NCBI RefSeq assembly: GCF_006715005.1
Contig: NZ_VFMJ01000001.1
Coordinates: forward strand, 1,302,001-1,366,000
Reading direction: 5' to 3'
Length of the DNA: 64,000 nt
Source of the DNA: Serratia marcescens
Lineage (GTDB): Bacteria > Pseudomonadota > Gammaproteobacteria > Enterobacterales > Enterobacteriaceae
Within the stretch, counting starts at the first letter, position 1. Each line of letters begins with the position of its first letter. Of the stretch, positions 17,184 to 26,512 are shown in pieces. The position numbers and the translations under genes are program-made. The notes beneath the pieces are model-generated. The model made no database searches, was not told where the DNA came from, and saw only the letters and a list, made by a program, of their open reading frames with translations.

Positions 17184-17819
17184 TTATCCGACGTGGATTT
17201 GTTCCGAATCCAGCTTGGTGATGTCTTTTGAGGTAATGAGCGTGTTGCGGGCATGAATGCGGGCGTAATCTTCCGCCTGATAATCCAGTTGCCCGGCGCG
17301 CACGTGCTCGGTTTGGCGCACTTTGCGGAACAGCGAATGGCTGATCTGGCTGACCGAATGCCACAGCGACTCGCAGCGTTTGCCGACCAAACGGCTGACG
17401 CTGACGAAGGCCGACAGCTCCTCGCCGCTGTATTTCATCTTGTCGACGTGGCAGTCGCCGCTGTTGGCCTGCAGCGTCATGGCATCGCCGCGCAGTTGCA
17501 ATGCCTGCGCACTGTGCAGCGACAGCGAGCCGTTCGGCGTTTCAATCTGCAGATCGCCTGCGACGCAGAGCCGCGTCGCGCTTTGCGGTTCCGCACGTTC
17601 GAGGACGGCGATCGCCCACAGCTGGTGGCCGCAGCCGGCGACCAGCACGCTATCGCCGATAGCCGGCGTCAGCAGGCAGCTCGCCGCCCGGCGGCAATGC
17701 CAGCCGCGGCCTTCGCACTCCACTACCAGGCTGCCGTCCGGCAACAGGTTGACGACCTGGCCGGCGGCCTGCTGGGGCGGTGCGATGTTGACGGCGCGAG
17801 TTGTGTTGGCAACGCTCAT
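17184..17819 (-). CDS. DUF3540 T6SS accessory protein
   Basis: 211-aa protein of the DUF3540 family, often found beside DUF2169, pentapeptide and DUF4150 genes in VgrG loci. Seen here are a beta-rich N-terminal half (QVVNLLPDGSLVVECEGRGW, IGDSVLVAG) that resembles an OB-like spike domain, and a C-terminal half of repeated short strands ending KDITKLDSEQIHVG. GAGGGG precedes the ATG. Its function is not established. Position suggests it belongs to tip assembly or cargo loading. Confidence 0.78.
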   Translation of the reverse strand: MSVANTTRAVNIAPPQQAAGQVVNLLPDGSLVVECEGRGWHCRRAASCLLTPAIGDSVLVAGCGHQLWAIAVLERAEPQSATRLCVAGDLQIETPNGSLSLHSAQALQLRGDAMTLQANSGDCHVDKMKYSGEELSAFVSVSRLVGKRCESLWHSVSQISHSLFRKVRQTEHVRAGQLDYQAEDYARIHARNTLITSKDITKLDSEQIHVG

Positions 17820-17849
17820 GGTGATCCCCTCGTGAAGTGGTCAATGCAT

Positions 17850-18917
17850 TCAGATTCGGCTCTGGCGCTGTGCGCTCCAGGTTTCGGCGGCGTACAGCTC
17901 TTCGTCGCGTTCGAGGATCCCGCTGCGATCGCCCCAGCGCGTTTGCTGCTGGTGGGCGCGGTGCATGCGGGTGCGCATAAAACGCGCGCGCCGGAAATCG
18001 GCGGCGCCGATGTCGGCATAACAGAAATCGGCGTAGGTCAGGTCGCTGTCGCTGAAATCACAACGCGCCGCGCGGCTGTGCTGGAATACGCTTTGATACA
18101 GGCGCGCCTGGCTGAAGTTGGCGGCATCCAGCGTCGCTTCGCTGAAGATAGCCTGATCGAACTGCCCGCCGCGGCACTGTGCCTGAGTCAGATTGGCCTC
18201 CAGCCACAGCGACTGCTGCGCCTGTACGCTGGTCAGGTTGGCGCGCCGCAGCGAAGCGCCCTTGAAATTGCTCTGGCGCAGCGTCGCCTGGCTGAAGTCG
18301 ACGTCGTCCAATTGGTTATCGGTAAACTGGCAGGCGATCAGGCGCTGCCCGGCGTAACTTTTGCCGCGATGGTCACATTCGAAAAACGTGACACGGTCGA
18401 AATCCGCACATTCAAACCGTGTTTCACACAGGTTTAATCGAAAGAACGTGACAAGTGAGAGTCGCGTATGGCTCAAATCAGCGGCGTCGAGCGGGCTTTC
18501 GTAAAAGGTGGTGCGATCGTGCTGAGTGGCGGAAAAATTCGCGCCGGCTAATTGGCATGACATCCAGTGGCTTTGGTTGAGCGAGAGCCGGCTGAAGTCG
18601 CTCTGTTCAAGCCGGCAGTCGTTGAACATCGTCAGTTCGATATGGCTCTCGCTGAAGCGGCTGGCTGACATGGCGCACTGATTGAAGGCCGTTTGCTTCA
18701 GGTTCGCCCGTACAAATTGTGCGTGTTCGAGCCGGCAATCGCTGAAGACGCTGTCGCGCAGATCGCAATCGGAGAAGTTCACGCCGTTCAGGTTCAACTC
18801 GTTGAACATGCCGCCGGCCAAATCCATACCGGCGAATGACAGACCGTGCAAATCCTCACCGGCAATCAGCTCGCCGCGTTTCACGCGCTGGCGTATCTGC
18901 TCAGGTTTTGAGGTCAT
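17850..18917 (-). CDS. Pentapeptide-repeat protein of the T6SS tip module
   Basis: 355-aa protein made almost wholly of pentapeptide repeats (A(D/N)LXX-like: ANLKQ, ADLSH, ANLTQ, ANFSQ, ADFRR), predicted to fold into a right-handed beta-helix. The start is the ATG at 18917 with GGAAG upstream, overlapping the preceding stop as ATGA. The longer in-frame extension to 19256 lies inside the upstream gene and is rejected. It appears to be a partner of the DUF2169/pentapeptide fusion upstream. The biochemical role is unknown: scaffold, adaptor or effector are all possible. Confidence 0.82.
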   Translation of the reverse strand: MTSKPEQIRQRVKRGELIAGEDLHGLSFAGMDLAGGMFNELNLNGVNFSDCDLRDSVFSDCRLEHAQFVRANLKQTAFNQCAMSASRFSESHIELTMFNDCRLEQSDFSRLSLNQSHWMSCQLAGANFSATQHDRTTFYESPLDAADLSHTRLSLVTFFRLNLCETRFECADFDRVTFFECDHRGKSYAGQRLIACQFTDNQLDDVDFSQATLRQSNFKGASLRRANLTSVQAQQSLWLEANLTQAQCRGGQFDQAIFSEATLDAANFSQARLYQSVFQHSRAARCDFSDSDLTYADFCYADIGAADFRRARFMRTRMHRAHQQQTRWGDRSGILERDEELYAAETWSAQRQSRI

Positions 18918-21466
18918 ACTTCCTTCCCGTTGTGGCGAGGCAATGTTTTCACCCTGGCGGTATAGGCACCGTCGAGCCGGGTCGCCTGATCCACTTGCGA
19001 CTGCGACAAGTCGGCCCGGAACAGATTGGTGCCCTGCAGGTCGGCGCCTGACAGCACGCATTTTTGCAGGATCGCCGCGATGAAATTGGCGTCGCGAAGG
19101 TTGGCCAGGGATAGATCGCTGCGAATGAACAAGCTGCCGCTGCCGTTGGCCTGGCGAAAATCGGCCTCGTTCAGCCGGGTTTCTGACAGGTCGCAGTTGT
19201 CGAGGCGCGCACGGCTGAAATTCGCCCGCTGCAGCGGCATCTGGCGCAAATTGCACTGCTTTAGCGTCGCGTCGCTGAAATCCGCCTGCGGCAACAGCGT
19301 CTTTGCCGCAAAGGCGCAGGCGGTGAGGCGTGCGGCGCTGAAGCTGAGGTTTTGCGTCTCGGTATCAACCCAGGCGCAACTTTCCAGCCGCGCCTGACTG
19401 AAGTTCACCGCCAGCAGCCGGCATTTGACGAAGCTGACTTTGTCGAGCCGGGCGTGGCTGAATGTCAGCTGCTCCAGCTGCAGTTCCATCAACGTAATGT
19501 TGGCCAGCGTGGCGCGGTTGAAGTCACACTGCCCGAGCAAGGTTTCGTATCCCAGCAAATCGCGTAATGACGCCATCGTGAAATCGCAGCGTTGAAACAA
19601 CGTTTGCTGAATGTTGGTTTCGTGCAGCTGCGCGCCGCCGAAATCCGTCGCTTCGCATTTCGCCAGGGCCAAAGAGGCGTGGCTCAGATTGGCCTGTTGC
19701 AAGACGGCGCCGCTGAGATCGGCGCGTGCCAACATCGCCTCGCGAAGATCGCTGCCCACCAGTTGGGTTTGGCGCAGATTGGCGTTTTCCAGCAAAGCGC
19801 CGCGCAGGTTAGCCTGGCAGAGATCCATGCCGGACAGATCGGCGCCCGTGAGATCAAGGCCGCTGAGATCTTTATCGCGCAGCATGGCTGCGGTGACGCG
19901 TTGGCGAATGATCTGCGCCAGATCGCCGCTTAAACGCAACGCCGGGCTTTGCGCCTGTGCCGACATTAAATACATTTTGTGCAGCGCGCGCTCGCTTTCC
20001 CCCAGCTGCTTGTCGCTAAACGCGTCGGGATGCTGGCGCGCCTCCTGGAACAGCAGATCGCGCTGCTGCTGGTAGCTTTCTGCACCGGAGGGCGGCACGT
20101 GATCCCCTCCGGGGTTAAGCGGGTCGATACCCTCGGCTTGTGCCAGCTTGAGCATGTCCTGATACTGCGTCTCGGCCTGGCTTTCCAAACGCTCGACGAA
20201 TTCGGCGAGTTGGTCCAGTTTCGGCGGCGCGTCTTGCGACGGCAGCGGGAACAGTTCATCGATATCCTGGCCTTCACGCCGCAGGCGCTGGCGGTGCGCT
20301 TCGCGTTGCTGGTGCTCGTAGGCGGCGATATTTTCCGCCATCGGGCTTTGCAGCGTCGGCGTTTCCGTATCCAGCCAGGCACCGATGCAGGTTTCCGGCA
20401 ACAACTCCTGTTCACGGAAAGCGTGCAGGGCACCCCGCTCTTTATCCAGCCGCTGGGCCAACACCTGCCGATAATGCGCGGTGGAGCGGGGCTCGCCTTC
20501 GATTTCCAGGGCCGGCATCAGCTGCATCACGTCGGCGGCATCGTCTTCATTGATGCGCGCGCTGCCCTGATAAATCAGCAGCATCTGTTCCCAATGAGGG
20601 AAGAACCAGACGGTGGTGTGGCGCATGGCGATCTCTTCGAAATGCGCTTCGCCGCCGCGCAGCCGGTTGATGAAGCAGCGTGTGCGCCACGGCGGTAAAT
20701 GCCCTTGCTGCATTGGCTCCGACGGGTGCATGTTCCATATCCGGTAGGCGGCCTGGGGCGGCAGGCTGTCGCGTTGGGGAAACTGCTGATCGTCGTCCGC
20801 CATGTTGAACAGGCGCCAGTCGATGTCGTTGGCGAAGCCGGGAAAGCCGTTTTTCAACCAGTCGGCGTCGTAGTTTTTACCGATGCGGGAGAAGCGGCGC
20901 GGCCAGGTGATATCCAACGCGTCAAAGCTTGCCGGTTGCGCGCTTTGCCGAGGGGACGTAAGGCGCCCCTGCAGCGGTTCGACATTGGGTAGGCGATGGA
21001 TACGGCCTTGCGGAAATGTTTCTGGAGTGGCGCCGATGCCGTGCGGATTATCGGCGAACTGGGTGCCGCCGTAAGCCCGGCGCCAGTCCAGACGCATTTC
21101 TGCAAAAGGAAGGGGAGTGGAGGGACGATCGTTGATCCAATGGCGATCGCCGAAAACCACCAGCGTTTTCTCCAGCGAATCCAGCTGGATCTTCACGGCG
21201 CAGGCGGTTTTGTCTTGTTGATGGTGGGTGTAGGCGTTGCCGGTGGCGAGAAACTCCGCACAGGCTTTCGGGATGGCCAGATCGAGCACGCCGCCGCTCA
21301 ACGTGAGTTCTTCGGCAGCCAGCTGCCACAGCTCCGGTTCGGGGCGCAGGCGCGGGGAAGCCCCCATATCGGCCAAGGCCAAAACGGAAACGCCCAGATG
21401 ATTTTGCCCTTGCCAAGAGAAGGGGCGATGAAGCGCGCTGAGGCGCAGAGGTTTTACGACTTTCAT
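18914..21466 (-). CDS. DUF2169 adaptor fused to pentapeptide repeats
   Basis: 850-aa protein. The N-terminal DUF2169 domain spans about residues 1-300 (KVVKPLRLSALHRPFSWQG, DWRRAYGGTQFADNPHG, WPRRFSRIGKNYDADWLKNGFPGF). A linker follows (about 300-545), then pentapeptide repeats to about residue 840 (ADLSG, ANLRG, ANLRQ, ADLQG). DUF2169 proteins are T6SS adaptors associated with PAAR-like/VgrG loading. The start at 21466 begins the conserved domain and has AGGAAG upstream; an upstream ATG at 21526 adds an unconserved stretch. It sits at the centre of the tip module. Confidence 0.85.
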   Translation of the reverse strand: MKVVKPLRLSALHRPFSWQGQNHLGVSVLALADMGASPRLRPEPELWQLAAEELTLSGGVLDLAIPKACAEFLATGNAYTHHQQDKTACAVKIQLDSLEKTLVVFGDRHWINDRPSTPLPFAEMRLDWRRAYGGTQFADNPHGIGATPETFPQGRIHRLPNVEPLQGRLTSPRQSAQPASFDALDITWPRRFSRIGKNYDADWLKNGFPGFANDIDWRLFNMADDDQQFPQRDSLPPQAAYRIWNMHPSEPMQQGHLPPWRTRCFINRLRGGEAHFEEIAMRHTTVWFFPHWEQMLLIYQGSARINEDDAADVMQLMPALEIEGEPRSTAHYRQVLAQRLDKERGALHAFREQELLPETCIGAWLDTETPTLQSPMAENIAAYEHQQREAHRQRLRREGQDIDELFPLPSQDAPPKLDQLAEFVERLESQAETQYQDMLKLAQAEGIDPLNPGGDHVPPSGAESYQQQRDLLFQEARQHPDAFSDKQLGESERALHKMYLMSAQAQSPALRLSGDLAQIIRQRVTAAMLRDKDLSGLDLTGADLSGMDLCQANLRGALLENANLRQTQLVGSDLREAMLARADLSGAVLQQANLSHASLALAKCEATDFGGAQLHETNIQQTLFQRCDFTMASLRDLLGYETLLGQCDFNRATLANITLMELQLEQLTFSHARLDKVSFVKCRLLAVNFSQARLESCAWVDTETQNLSFSAARLTACAFAAKTLLPQADFSDATLKQCNLRQMPLQRANFSRARLDNCDLSETRLNEADFRQANGSGSLFIRSDLSLANLRDANFIAAILQKCVLSGADLQGTNLFRADLSQSQVDQATRLDGAYTARVKTLPRHNGKEV

Positions 21467-21639
21467 TGTGTGTGTAAAGCTTCCTGTGGATATCAGCCGG
21501 CAGCCAGGCTGCTTGCTCAAAAACAATCCGTTTTTCGGTTTAATAGATATCAGGCTATGTCACAACAGATGAAGAAAACGATGCGGCGCTCAGCGCCGAT
21601 CGTTAATGCGAGGGGCGTGCCCCGCTTCGAAATGGATGG

Positions 21640-22140
21640 TCAAGAGGACAGCGCGCTGTCCTTCCCGTTGATTCCGCGAACCAGCAGCACGGCGGCCACG
21701 GACAACGCGGCGGCGATCGTCTTGGCGATAAATTGGCCGGCGCTCTCCAGGTGGTAGGGCGCAAAAAAGCCGATGCCGGCGGTGCCCAGAATCAACAGCA
21801 CGGCGAGCGCTGCAAAACAGCCAAGCTCTATCGCCAGCGCCAGTCTGCCGGGTGCCGCCGCACCCAGGTAACCCATCAAAAAACCGGGCAGGATCAGGAA
21901 TCCGATCAGTTCTGCGGGGGCATTCACCGCAGACATCACTTGTTGGTTGTATTTCAGGATCGCCAGCATCAGCGCGACAAAAATCAGCAGCCGCACCGGT
22001 AACGCCGCTGCCCGACTGGCCGACAAAAAGATTTTGCCGATCGCGGCGAGCAAGACGCAGCCAACCAGGATGCCAAAGAAGGTAAACAGGATTTGTCCCC
22101 CGAGGCTGTCCTGCGTCGAAAAGGCAATAAACGCGCCCAT
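21640..22140 (-). CDS. Predicted polytopic membrane protein in T6SS cluster
   Basis: 166-aa protein with about five hydrophobic helices (residues 17-36, 45-61, 75-93, 102-120, 137-156) and a short charged C-terminus. Family not recognised. It lies between the DUF3592-like gene and the DUF2169 fusion. AAGGAAG precedes the ATG at 22140. Function unknown; it could be an accessory or immunity protein of the vgrG-linked module, given its envelope location. Confidence 0.7.
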   Translation of the reverse strand: MGAFIAFSTQDSLGGQILFTFFGILVGCVLLAAIGKIFLSASRAAALPVRLLIFVALMLAILKYNQQVMSAVNAPAELIGFLILPGFLMGYLGAAAPGRLALAIELGCFAALAVLLILGTAGIGFFAPYHLESAGQFIAKTIAAALSVAAVLLVRGINGKDSALSS

Positions 22141-22242
22141 CGTGACACTTCCTTATGCAAGGTGATTTAGCGAACTGATGGACGATAAGTCGCTTTCAGC
22201 ACGTAGAAACCGGATCGCGCGGATTGAAAGGTTTATTTTTGC

Positions 22243-22632
22243 TCAAAGCCGAGAAAGCTCTTCGATCACCGCTTTTTTGGGGTTCTTCGGGTCGTACTTT
22301 ATCGCGGTGAAATGACCCGGCTGATATCGCGGCAGATCCACGACGCTGATCGGACCTTTCGCCACCGCCGTATGGTTTTTTCCGTCTTGGGCGATGTACT
22401 TGATTTCGACTTCGCAGACCGGTCGGTTACCGTCCCACAGATTGGTCTGGCGAATGCTGACGATTTGTCCGGAGGCGGAAATGCCGTTTTCCATCACGCT
22501 GAGAGAAGAACCGATATGTTTGAAATAGCCCCAGATATCGACCGTGATGAATTTGAAAAATCCCACCAGGCTGAGAATAGGAGCCAATAAAATCAACCCG
22601 ATAACGGTGAAAATATTTTTGGCCTTCGACAT
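22243..22632 (-). CDS. DUF3592-like membrane-anchored protein
   Basis: 129-aa protein with one or two N-terminal hydrophobic helices (about 8-32) and a soluble beta-rich domain (ASGQIVSIRQTNLWDGNRPVCEVEIKYIAQDG, YQPGHFTAIKYDPKNPKKAVIEE), the layout of DUF3592 proteins. It begins 10 nt after the vgrG stop with AAGGGA upstream, so it is cotranscribed. Placement straight after vgrG is where cargo or immunity genes are often found, but nothing in the sequence proves such a role. Confidence 0.7.
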   Translation of the reverse strand: MSKAKNIFTVIGLILLAPILSLVGFFKFITVDIWGYFKHIGSSLSVMENGISASGQIVSIRQTNLWDGNRPVCEVEIKYIAQDGKNHTAVAKGPISVVDLPRYQPGHFTAIKYDPKNPKKAVIEELSRL

Positions 22633-22642
22633 GGGAGTCCCT

Positions 22643-24982
22643 TTATAAAAAGATCGCCAGCGCCTTGGTGCTCAGTCGTAAGGCACCGTTGGTGACCAGC
22701 GCGCCAAGCTGAGTGAACGTCATGGGATCATTACTGAGCTTGAAATTGGTTTTGCTGATCGACATCGGGTTATGCGAGATATCCAGCATCGTGTGTTTAA
22801 GGCTGGTCGCCGTCAACGAAAGATTGGAGCCGTAGAAGGCAAAATTGGCCCCGGTCGCCACCCATTTCCAGCCGTGGCAGTTATCTTTCCAGCTCGGCGT
22901 TTGCACCGAGACGCCGTCCGCGCTGGTGATATCGATGGTTTTCGCCTTGATGGTCAGCGTGCCGGTTATCGTCGTGTTCTGGTTGTTATTATAGGTTTCG
23001 GTGACATCCCCGGTCACGGTAGCGGTCTGCCCGCCCGCTTCAATCGTCAGGACTTGCCCGCCGGCAGTAATGGTGGTGTGCTGGCCGCCGGCGGTGATGT
23101 TGACGGTCTGCCCCTGCTTGATGGTGCTGGTCTGTTGCCCTTCGGTAATGTCGAGGGTCTGGTTGCCTTTCACCGTCACATGTTGAGTCTGCGTGATGTT
23201 TTGCGTCTGCGCGCCGTCAAGCTTGAAGGACTGATTGCCGGTGATGTCGATTTTATCGCCGCCGTCGATGATCGTCAGGTCGCGCCCACCTTTGATGTTC
23301 ACCGTCTGATGCGCGTTCAGGTTGGCGGTTTCGAGCCCATTGACGGTGGTGGTGCGTTTCGCTTTGTACAGGAACGTGGCGTCGCCGGTGACGGTGTCTT
23401 CCTGCTGGCGGCCGATGGTGGTGGTGCGGCTGCCGTCAATATTGACGTTCTTGTCGTTTTCCACCGTCATGTTCATGTTACGTTCGGCGTGCATGTCGAA
23501 AGATTCGTTGCCGGGCGCGTCTTCCAGGAACAGGAAGCTGGCGTTGTCGGCACCGCCGCCTTTGCTGCGGCTCATAAAGCCCATTTTGGTGGCGTCACCC
23601 GGCAAATCCCACGGTGGCATGCTGTCTTCGTTATAAACGCGACCGGTGATGATTGGGCGATCCGGATCGCCGTTGATAAAGTCGACCACCACTTCCTCAC
23701 CTACGCGCGGGATCTGGATCCCGCCGTATTTCCAGCCGGCCCAGGCGCTGGAAACGCGCACCCAGCAGGAGCTGGTTTCATTGCCGCTGCCGTGGCGGTC
23801 CCAACGGAACTTGAGCTTCACCCGGCCATATTTATCGGTCCAGATGCTTTCGCCTTCCGGGCCAACCACTTCGGCGGTTTGCGGGCCATGGGTTTTCGGC
23901 CAGGGCGTGGTGCGCGCCGGGCGCCAATTGATGCCCGCCGGGACGACCTGAAATTCGGTACGCTGCTCGCTAACGTCGTTATCATTGCTGGCGTAGCTGT
24001 TTTCCTGCATGAAGTAATGCGCGCTGACGACCAGGTAGGGCTGGTTGTCTTCCGTACGCGGCGCCTGGGTCAGTTGGAAACGGTAGCCGGGGGCAATGCC
24101 CTGAGAACTGCCTTCGCCGCTCATCTGCTCATGCTGCGCTTCGAACTCCTGTTGGCGAACCTTGACGTAAAACTGGCCGTGGGCGTGATCGGTGTATCGC
24201 CCGGGCCAGTCGAACACCTCGGCTTTGTCCTGCGCGAACGAGGCGGGATTCTGCCGGGCCTCCAGCAACCGCGCGCGCGGTTTGCGAAAATCGTAGTCAT
24301 CCAGGCTATACAGGCTGGGCGTGATGGCGTCCGAGACGCTCCAGCTGTTGATGCTGTCTTTATTTTCCACCAGGCCGCCTTCCGCGAGCTGATAGGGAAT
24401 GCTGGCGTAGCCGGCGAGTTCCTGATGCGCCGCCGGTGCGTCAGCCAGCACCAGCGTATGACCGTCTTGCTGGTGCGTGAAATAGTAATAGATGCCTTCG
24501 TGTTCCATCAGGCGGCTGATGAAGTCGAAATCGCTCTCCTGATACTGCACGCAGTATCCCCAGATGCGGTAGTCGTAACTCAGGCGGTTATCGATTTTCA
24601 CCTGATACTGCCCCAGCACCTGAGTCAGGATGTCGGGAACGGTCTTTTCCTGGTAGATGCGGAAGTCGCGGTTTTGCGTCAGATACCACAGCGTGGGGCG
24701 CAGCACGGCGCGGTAGATATAGTAACGGTTGCCGCCGGCTTCTCGTCCGGAGAGGGTCATGCGCGTGATATTGCCGTTGAGATAACGCGGCGCCAACGGA
24801 TTGCCCCGCAGCTCCAGCGTGATTTTTTGTCCCAGCAGTGCTTTCAGATCGAGCCGATTGTCAGGGCTGAGCAGCTCGACGTCGAACTCGAACAGCCCGG
24901 CCAGTTTTTCCTCGCCGGAAAGGCTTCGGAACAGCAGCTGATGGGCGGGCAAAGGCGTGTGCGCAATGATAAGGCGATCCAT
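22643..24982 (-). CDS. vgrG: T6SS spike protein VgrG (TssI)
   Basis: 779-aa VgrG. The gp27-like N-terminal part spans about 1-370 (YCVQYQESDFDFISRLMEHEGIYYYF). The gp5 OB-fold is at about 380-470 (KYGRVKLKFRWDRHG, SCWVRVSSAWAG, PRVGEEVVVDFINGDPDRPII). The needle consists of many short TV/TI repeats (about 510-690), and the tail shows no toxin domain. I chose the ATG at 24982, with GGGGGA upstream and the conserved N-terminus right after it; earlier in-frame starts at 25003 and 25051 lack good sites. It is the first gene of the operon as seen in this window. Confidence 0.95.
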   Translation of the reverse strand: MDRLIIAHTPLPAHQLLFRSLSGEEKLAGLFEFDVELLSPDNRLDLKALLGQKITLELRGNPLAPRYLNGNITRMTLSGREAGGNRYYIYRAVLRPTLWYLTQNRDFRIYQEKTVPDILTQVLGQYQVKIDNRLSYDYRIWGYCVQYQESDFDFISRLMEHEGIYYYFTHQQDGHTLVLADAPAAHQELAGYASIPYQLAEGGLVENKDSINSWSVSDAITPSLYSLDDYDFRKPRARLLEARQNPASFAQDKAEVFDWPGRYTDHAHGQFYVKVRQQEFEAQHEQMSGEGSSQGIAPGYRFQLTQAPRTEDNQPYLVVSAHYFMQENSYASNDNDVSEQRTEFQVVPAGINWRPARTTPWPKTHGPQTAEVVGPEGESIWTDKYGRVKLKFRWDRHGSGNETSSCWVRVSSAWAGWKYGGIQIPRVGEEVVVDFINGDPDRPIITGRVYNEDSMPPWDLPGDATKMGFMSRSKGGGADNASFLFLEDAPGNESFDMHAERNMNMTVENDKNVNIDGSRTTTIGRQQEDTVTGDATFLYKAKRTTTVNGLETANLNAHQTVNIKGGRDLTIIDGGDKIDITGNQSFKLDGAQTQNITQTQHVTVKGNQTLDITEGQQTSTIKQGQTVNITAGGQHTTITAGGQVLTIEAGGQTATVTGDVTETYNNNQNTTITGTLTIKAKTIDITSADGVSVQTPSWKDNCHGWKWVATGANFAFYGSNLSLTATSLKHTMLDISHNPMSISKTNFKLSNDPMTFTQLGALVTNGALRLSTKALAIFL

Positions 24983-25485
24983 ACTATCCCCCGGTTTAGG
25001 CATAGCTACCGCACGAGAATTGACGCGCGATCCCGATGGCGTATCTGTCACGAATTGAGACAGGAACTGACGAAAGATTTAACAAAGTTTACACAAAGGC
25101 ACGATTTGTGCAGTCTACAATAGAGATCTGCATTTGCAAAATAGCCTTGTGGATCAATGCTCAATTCGTTAACTCGCTCACGATCTTGTTTTTTATTATC
25201 TAAAACATATAGATATGAGTAGATCATTTTTTATCTCAAATTATTGGATAATTGGTAATACCAAGAAATAAATATGTAACACTTAAGCCAACGTGTTTAT
25301 AAAACAACTCTTTTTTTTCGTAAAAAAAGTCACTGATTCTTTTTTATCCTTACCATTCGTCAGTTAAAGATGATCAAATATATAAATTTAACGAATGTTA
25401 ATTCGGATGATTCCTATTTGGTGGGCGCGAAAAGGCCCCTCAGCGGGCCTTGGGTCGTGGGTTTTAGTGGTTAATAATGCAGCAG
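24983..25485. promoter_or_regulatory. AT-rich upstream region of the T6SS cluster
   Basis: About 500 bp without a gene, strikingly AT-rich between 25170 and 25410. It presumably contains the vgrG/T6SS promoter on the minus strand. AT-rich tracts of this kind are typical H-NS targets. A weak T7/A7 inverted repeat lies near 25310-25327. I see no convincing sigma-54 or other specific motif. The stretch ends at a hairpin (25432-25451) that closes the LysR-type gene. Confidence 0.4.
25432..25451 (-). terminator. Terminator of the LysR-family gene
   Basis: 7-bp stem AAGGCCC/GGGCCTT with a 6-nt loop, followed on the minus strand by two more T residues, about 35 nt beyond the LysR-type gene stop. 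It separates this gene from the T6SS promoter region. Confidence 0.65.
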
Positions 25486-26418
25486 TTACTGCGAGCGGGA
25501 AGTGAACGCGATTTGGCCTATCAAGTCGCAAAGCCAGATTAAGGCTGGGTCGGATTGTGCCTGCCGACCGGCGATCAGCTCGATGGGAAAAGGTGCAATG
25601 CCCAACTCGTCAGGCAATGGGAGAAGGCGTACGCGTTGCGGATCGGCAAAACGCCGGGCCACGCTGGCGGCTAAGGTGGCGATCAGATCGCTGTCGGCGA
25701 TCACGGCCGGCAGGGCGACAATATGTGAAAAGGTCACGGCGACGCGCCGATGGCCGCCGATTTCCGCCAGGCGTCGGTCGACTAATCCTCTGGCAGAACC
25801 GTCGTCAGCCGGTGCATACAGCCCATGCGGCAGGCTCAGGTAGCGCGCCAGATCCCAGCGGCCATCCGCCAGTTGCGGGTGCGAACGGCTGGCAATACAC
25901 ACCAGATGCTCTTCAAACAACGTGCGCACATAGTGGCTTTCCGTACCGGAAAGATGTCCCCCCAGTGCGATGTCCACCTCGCCACTTTCCAACTGCCGGT
26001 AAATATTGCGGCGATCCAGGCGTGAAACGCGAATATCGATGCCGGGTGCTGCCTGACGCAACCGACTGATGATGGCGGGCAGCAGCAATATATCGGCATA
26101 GTCGCCGGCCGCCAGCGTAAAGCGCCGTTGCCCGGCGGTGGCGGGATCGAAACGGGCAGGGGGCGCCAACGCCAGATGGATCTGTTCAAGCACCCGCCGT
26201 ATCTGCGGCATAAGCTGATGGGCGCGCGGCGTGGGCGCCATGCCGCCGCCGCTGCGAACAAACAGCGGATCGTTCAGCAGCGTGCGCAGCCGCGCCAAGG
26301 CATTGCTGACGGAGGGCTGGGCGCGGTTGAGACGCCGGCCTGCGGCGGTCACGTTGCGTGTCTGATACAACGCCTCGAACACCACCAGCAAGTTGAGATC
26401 GACGTTGGCTAAATTCAT
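25486..26418 (-). CDS. LysR-family transcriptional regulator
   Basis: 310-aa LysR-type regulator. The N-terminal winged helix-turn-helix spans about 6-65 (NLLVVFEALYQTRNVTAAGRRL, QPSVSNALARLR), as in the NodD/LeuO-like branch, followed by a substrate-binding domain (about 95-300). It is divergent from pcp across 94 bp, so pcp is its likely target and its own gene may be autoregulated; this is inferred from layout. The ligand is unknown. The ATG at 26418 precedes the canonical MNLANVDLNLL start. Confidence 0.9.
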   Translation of the reverse strand: MNLANVDLNLLVVFEALYQTRNVTAAGRRLNRAQPSVSNALARLRTLLNDPLFVRSGGGMAPTPRAHQLMPQIRRVLEQIHLALAPPARFDPATAGQRRFTLAAGDYADILLLPAIISRLRQAAPGIDIRVSRLDRRNIYRQLESGEVDIALGGHLSGTESHYVRTLFEEHLVCIASRSHPQLADGRWDLARYLSLPHGLYAPADDGSARGLVDRRLAEIGGHRRVAVTFSHIVALPAVIADSDLIATLAASVARRFADPQRVRLLPLPDELGIAPFPIELIAGRQAQSDPALIWLCDLIGQIAFTSRSQ

Positions 26419-26512
26419 TTTATGAATACTCTATATACAGATAATCCATTTCCAGAATCATACTGCGTTCTCTAGGCTGGTAGCACACGAATTTAGCCTT
26501 CAGTCAGGGGAA

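Noticed and set aside
22772..25123. 783-aa open frame on the plus strand opposite vgrG
   Set aside because: Antisense shadow of vgrG, with low-complexity composition and no recognisable domain.
25310..25327. T-run/A-run inverted repeat upstream of vgrG
   Set aside because: The stem is only A-T pairs and lies in very AT-rich DNA; not convincing as a terminator.
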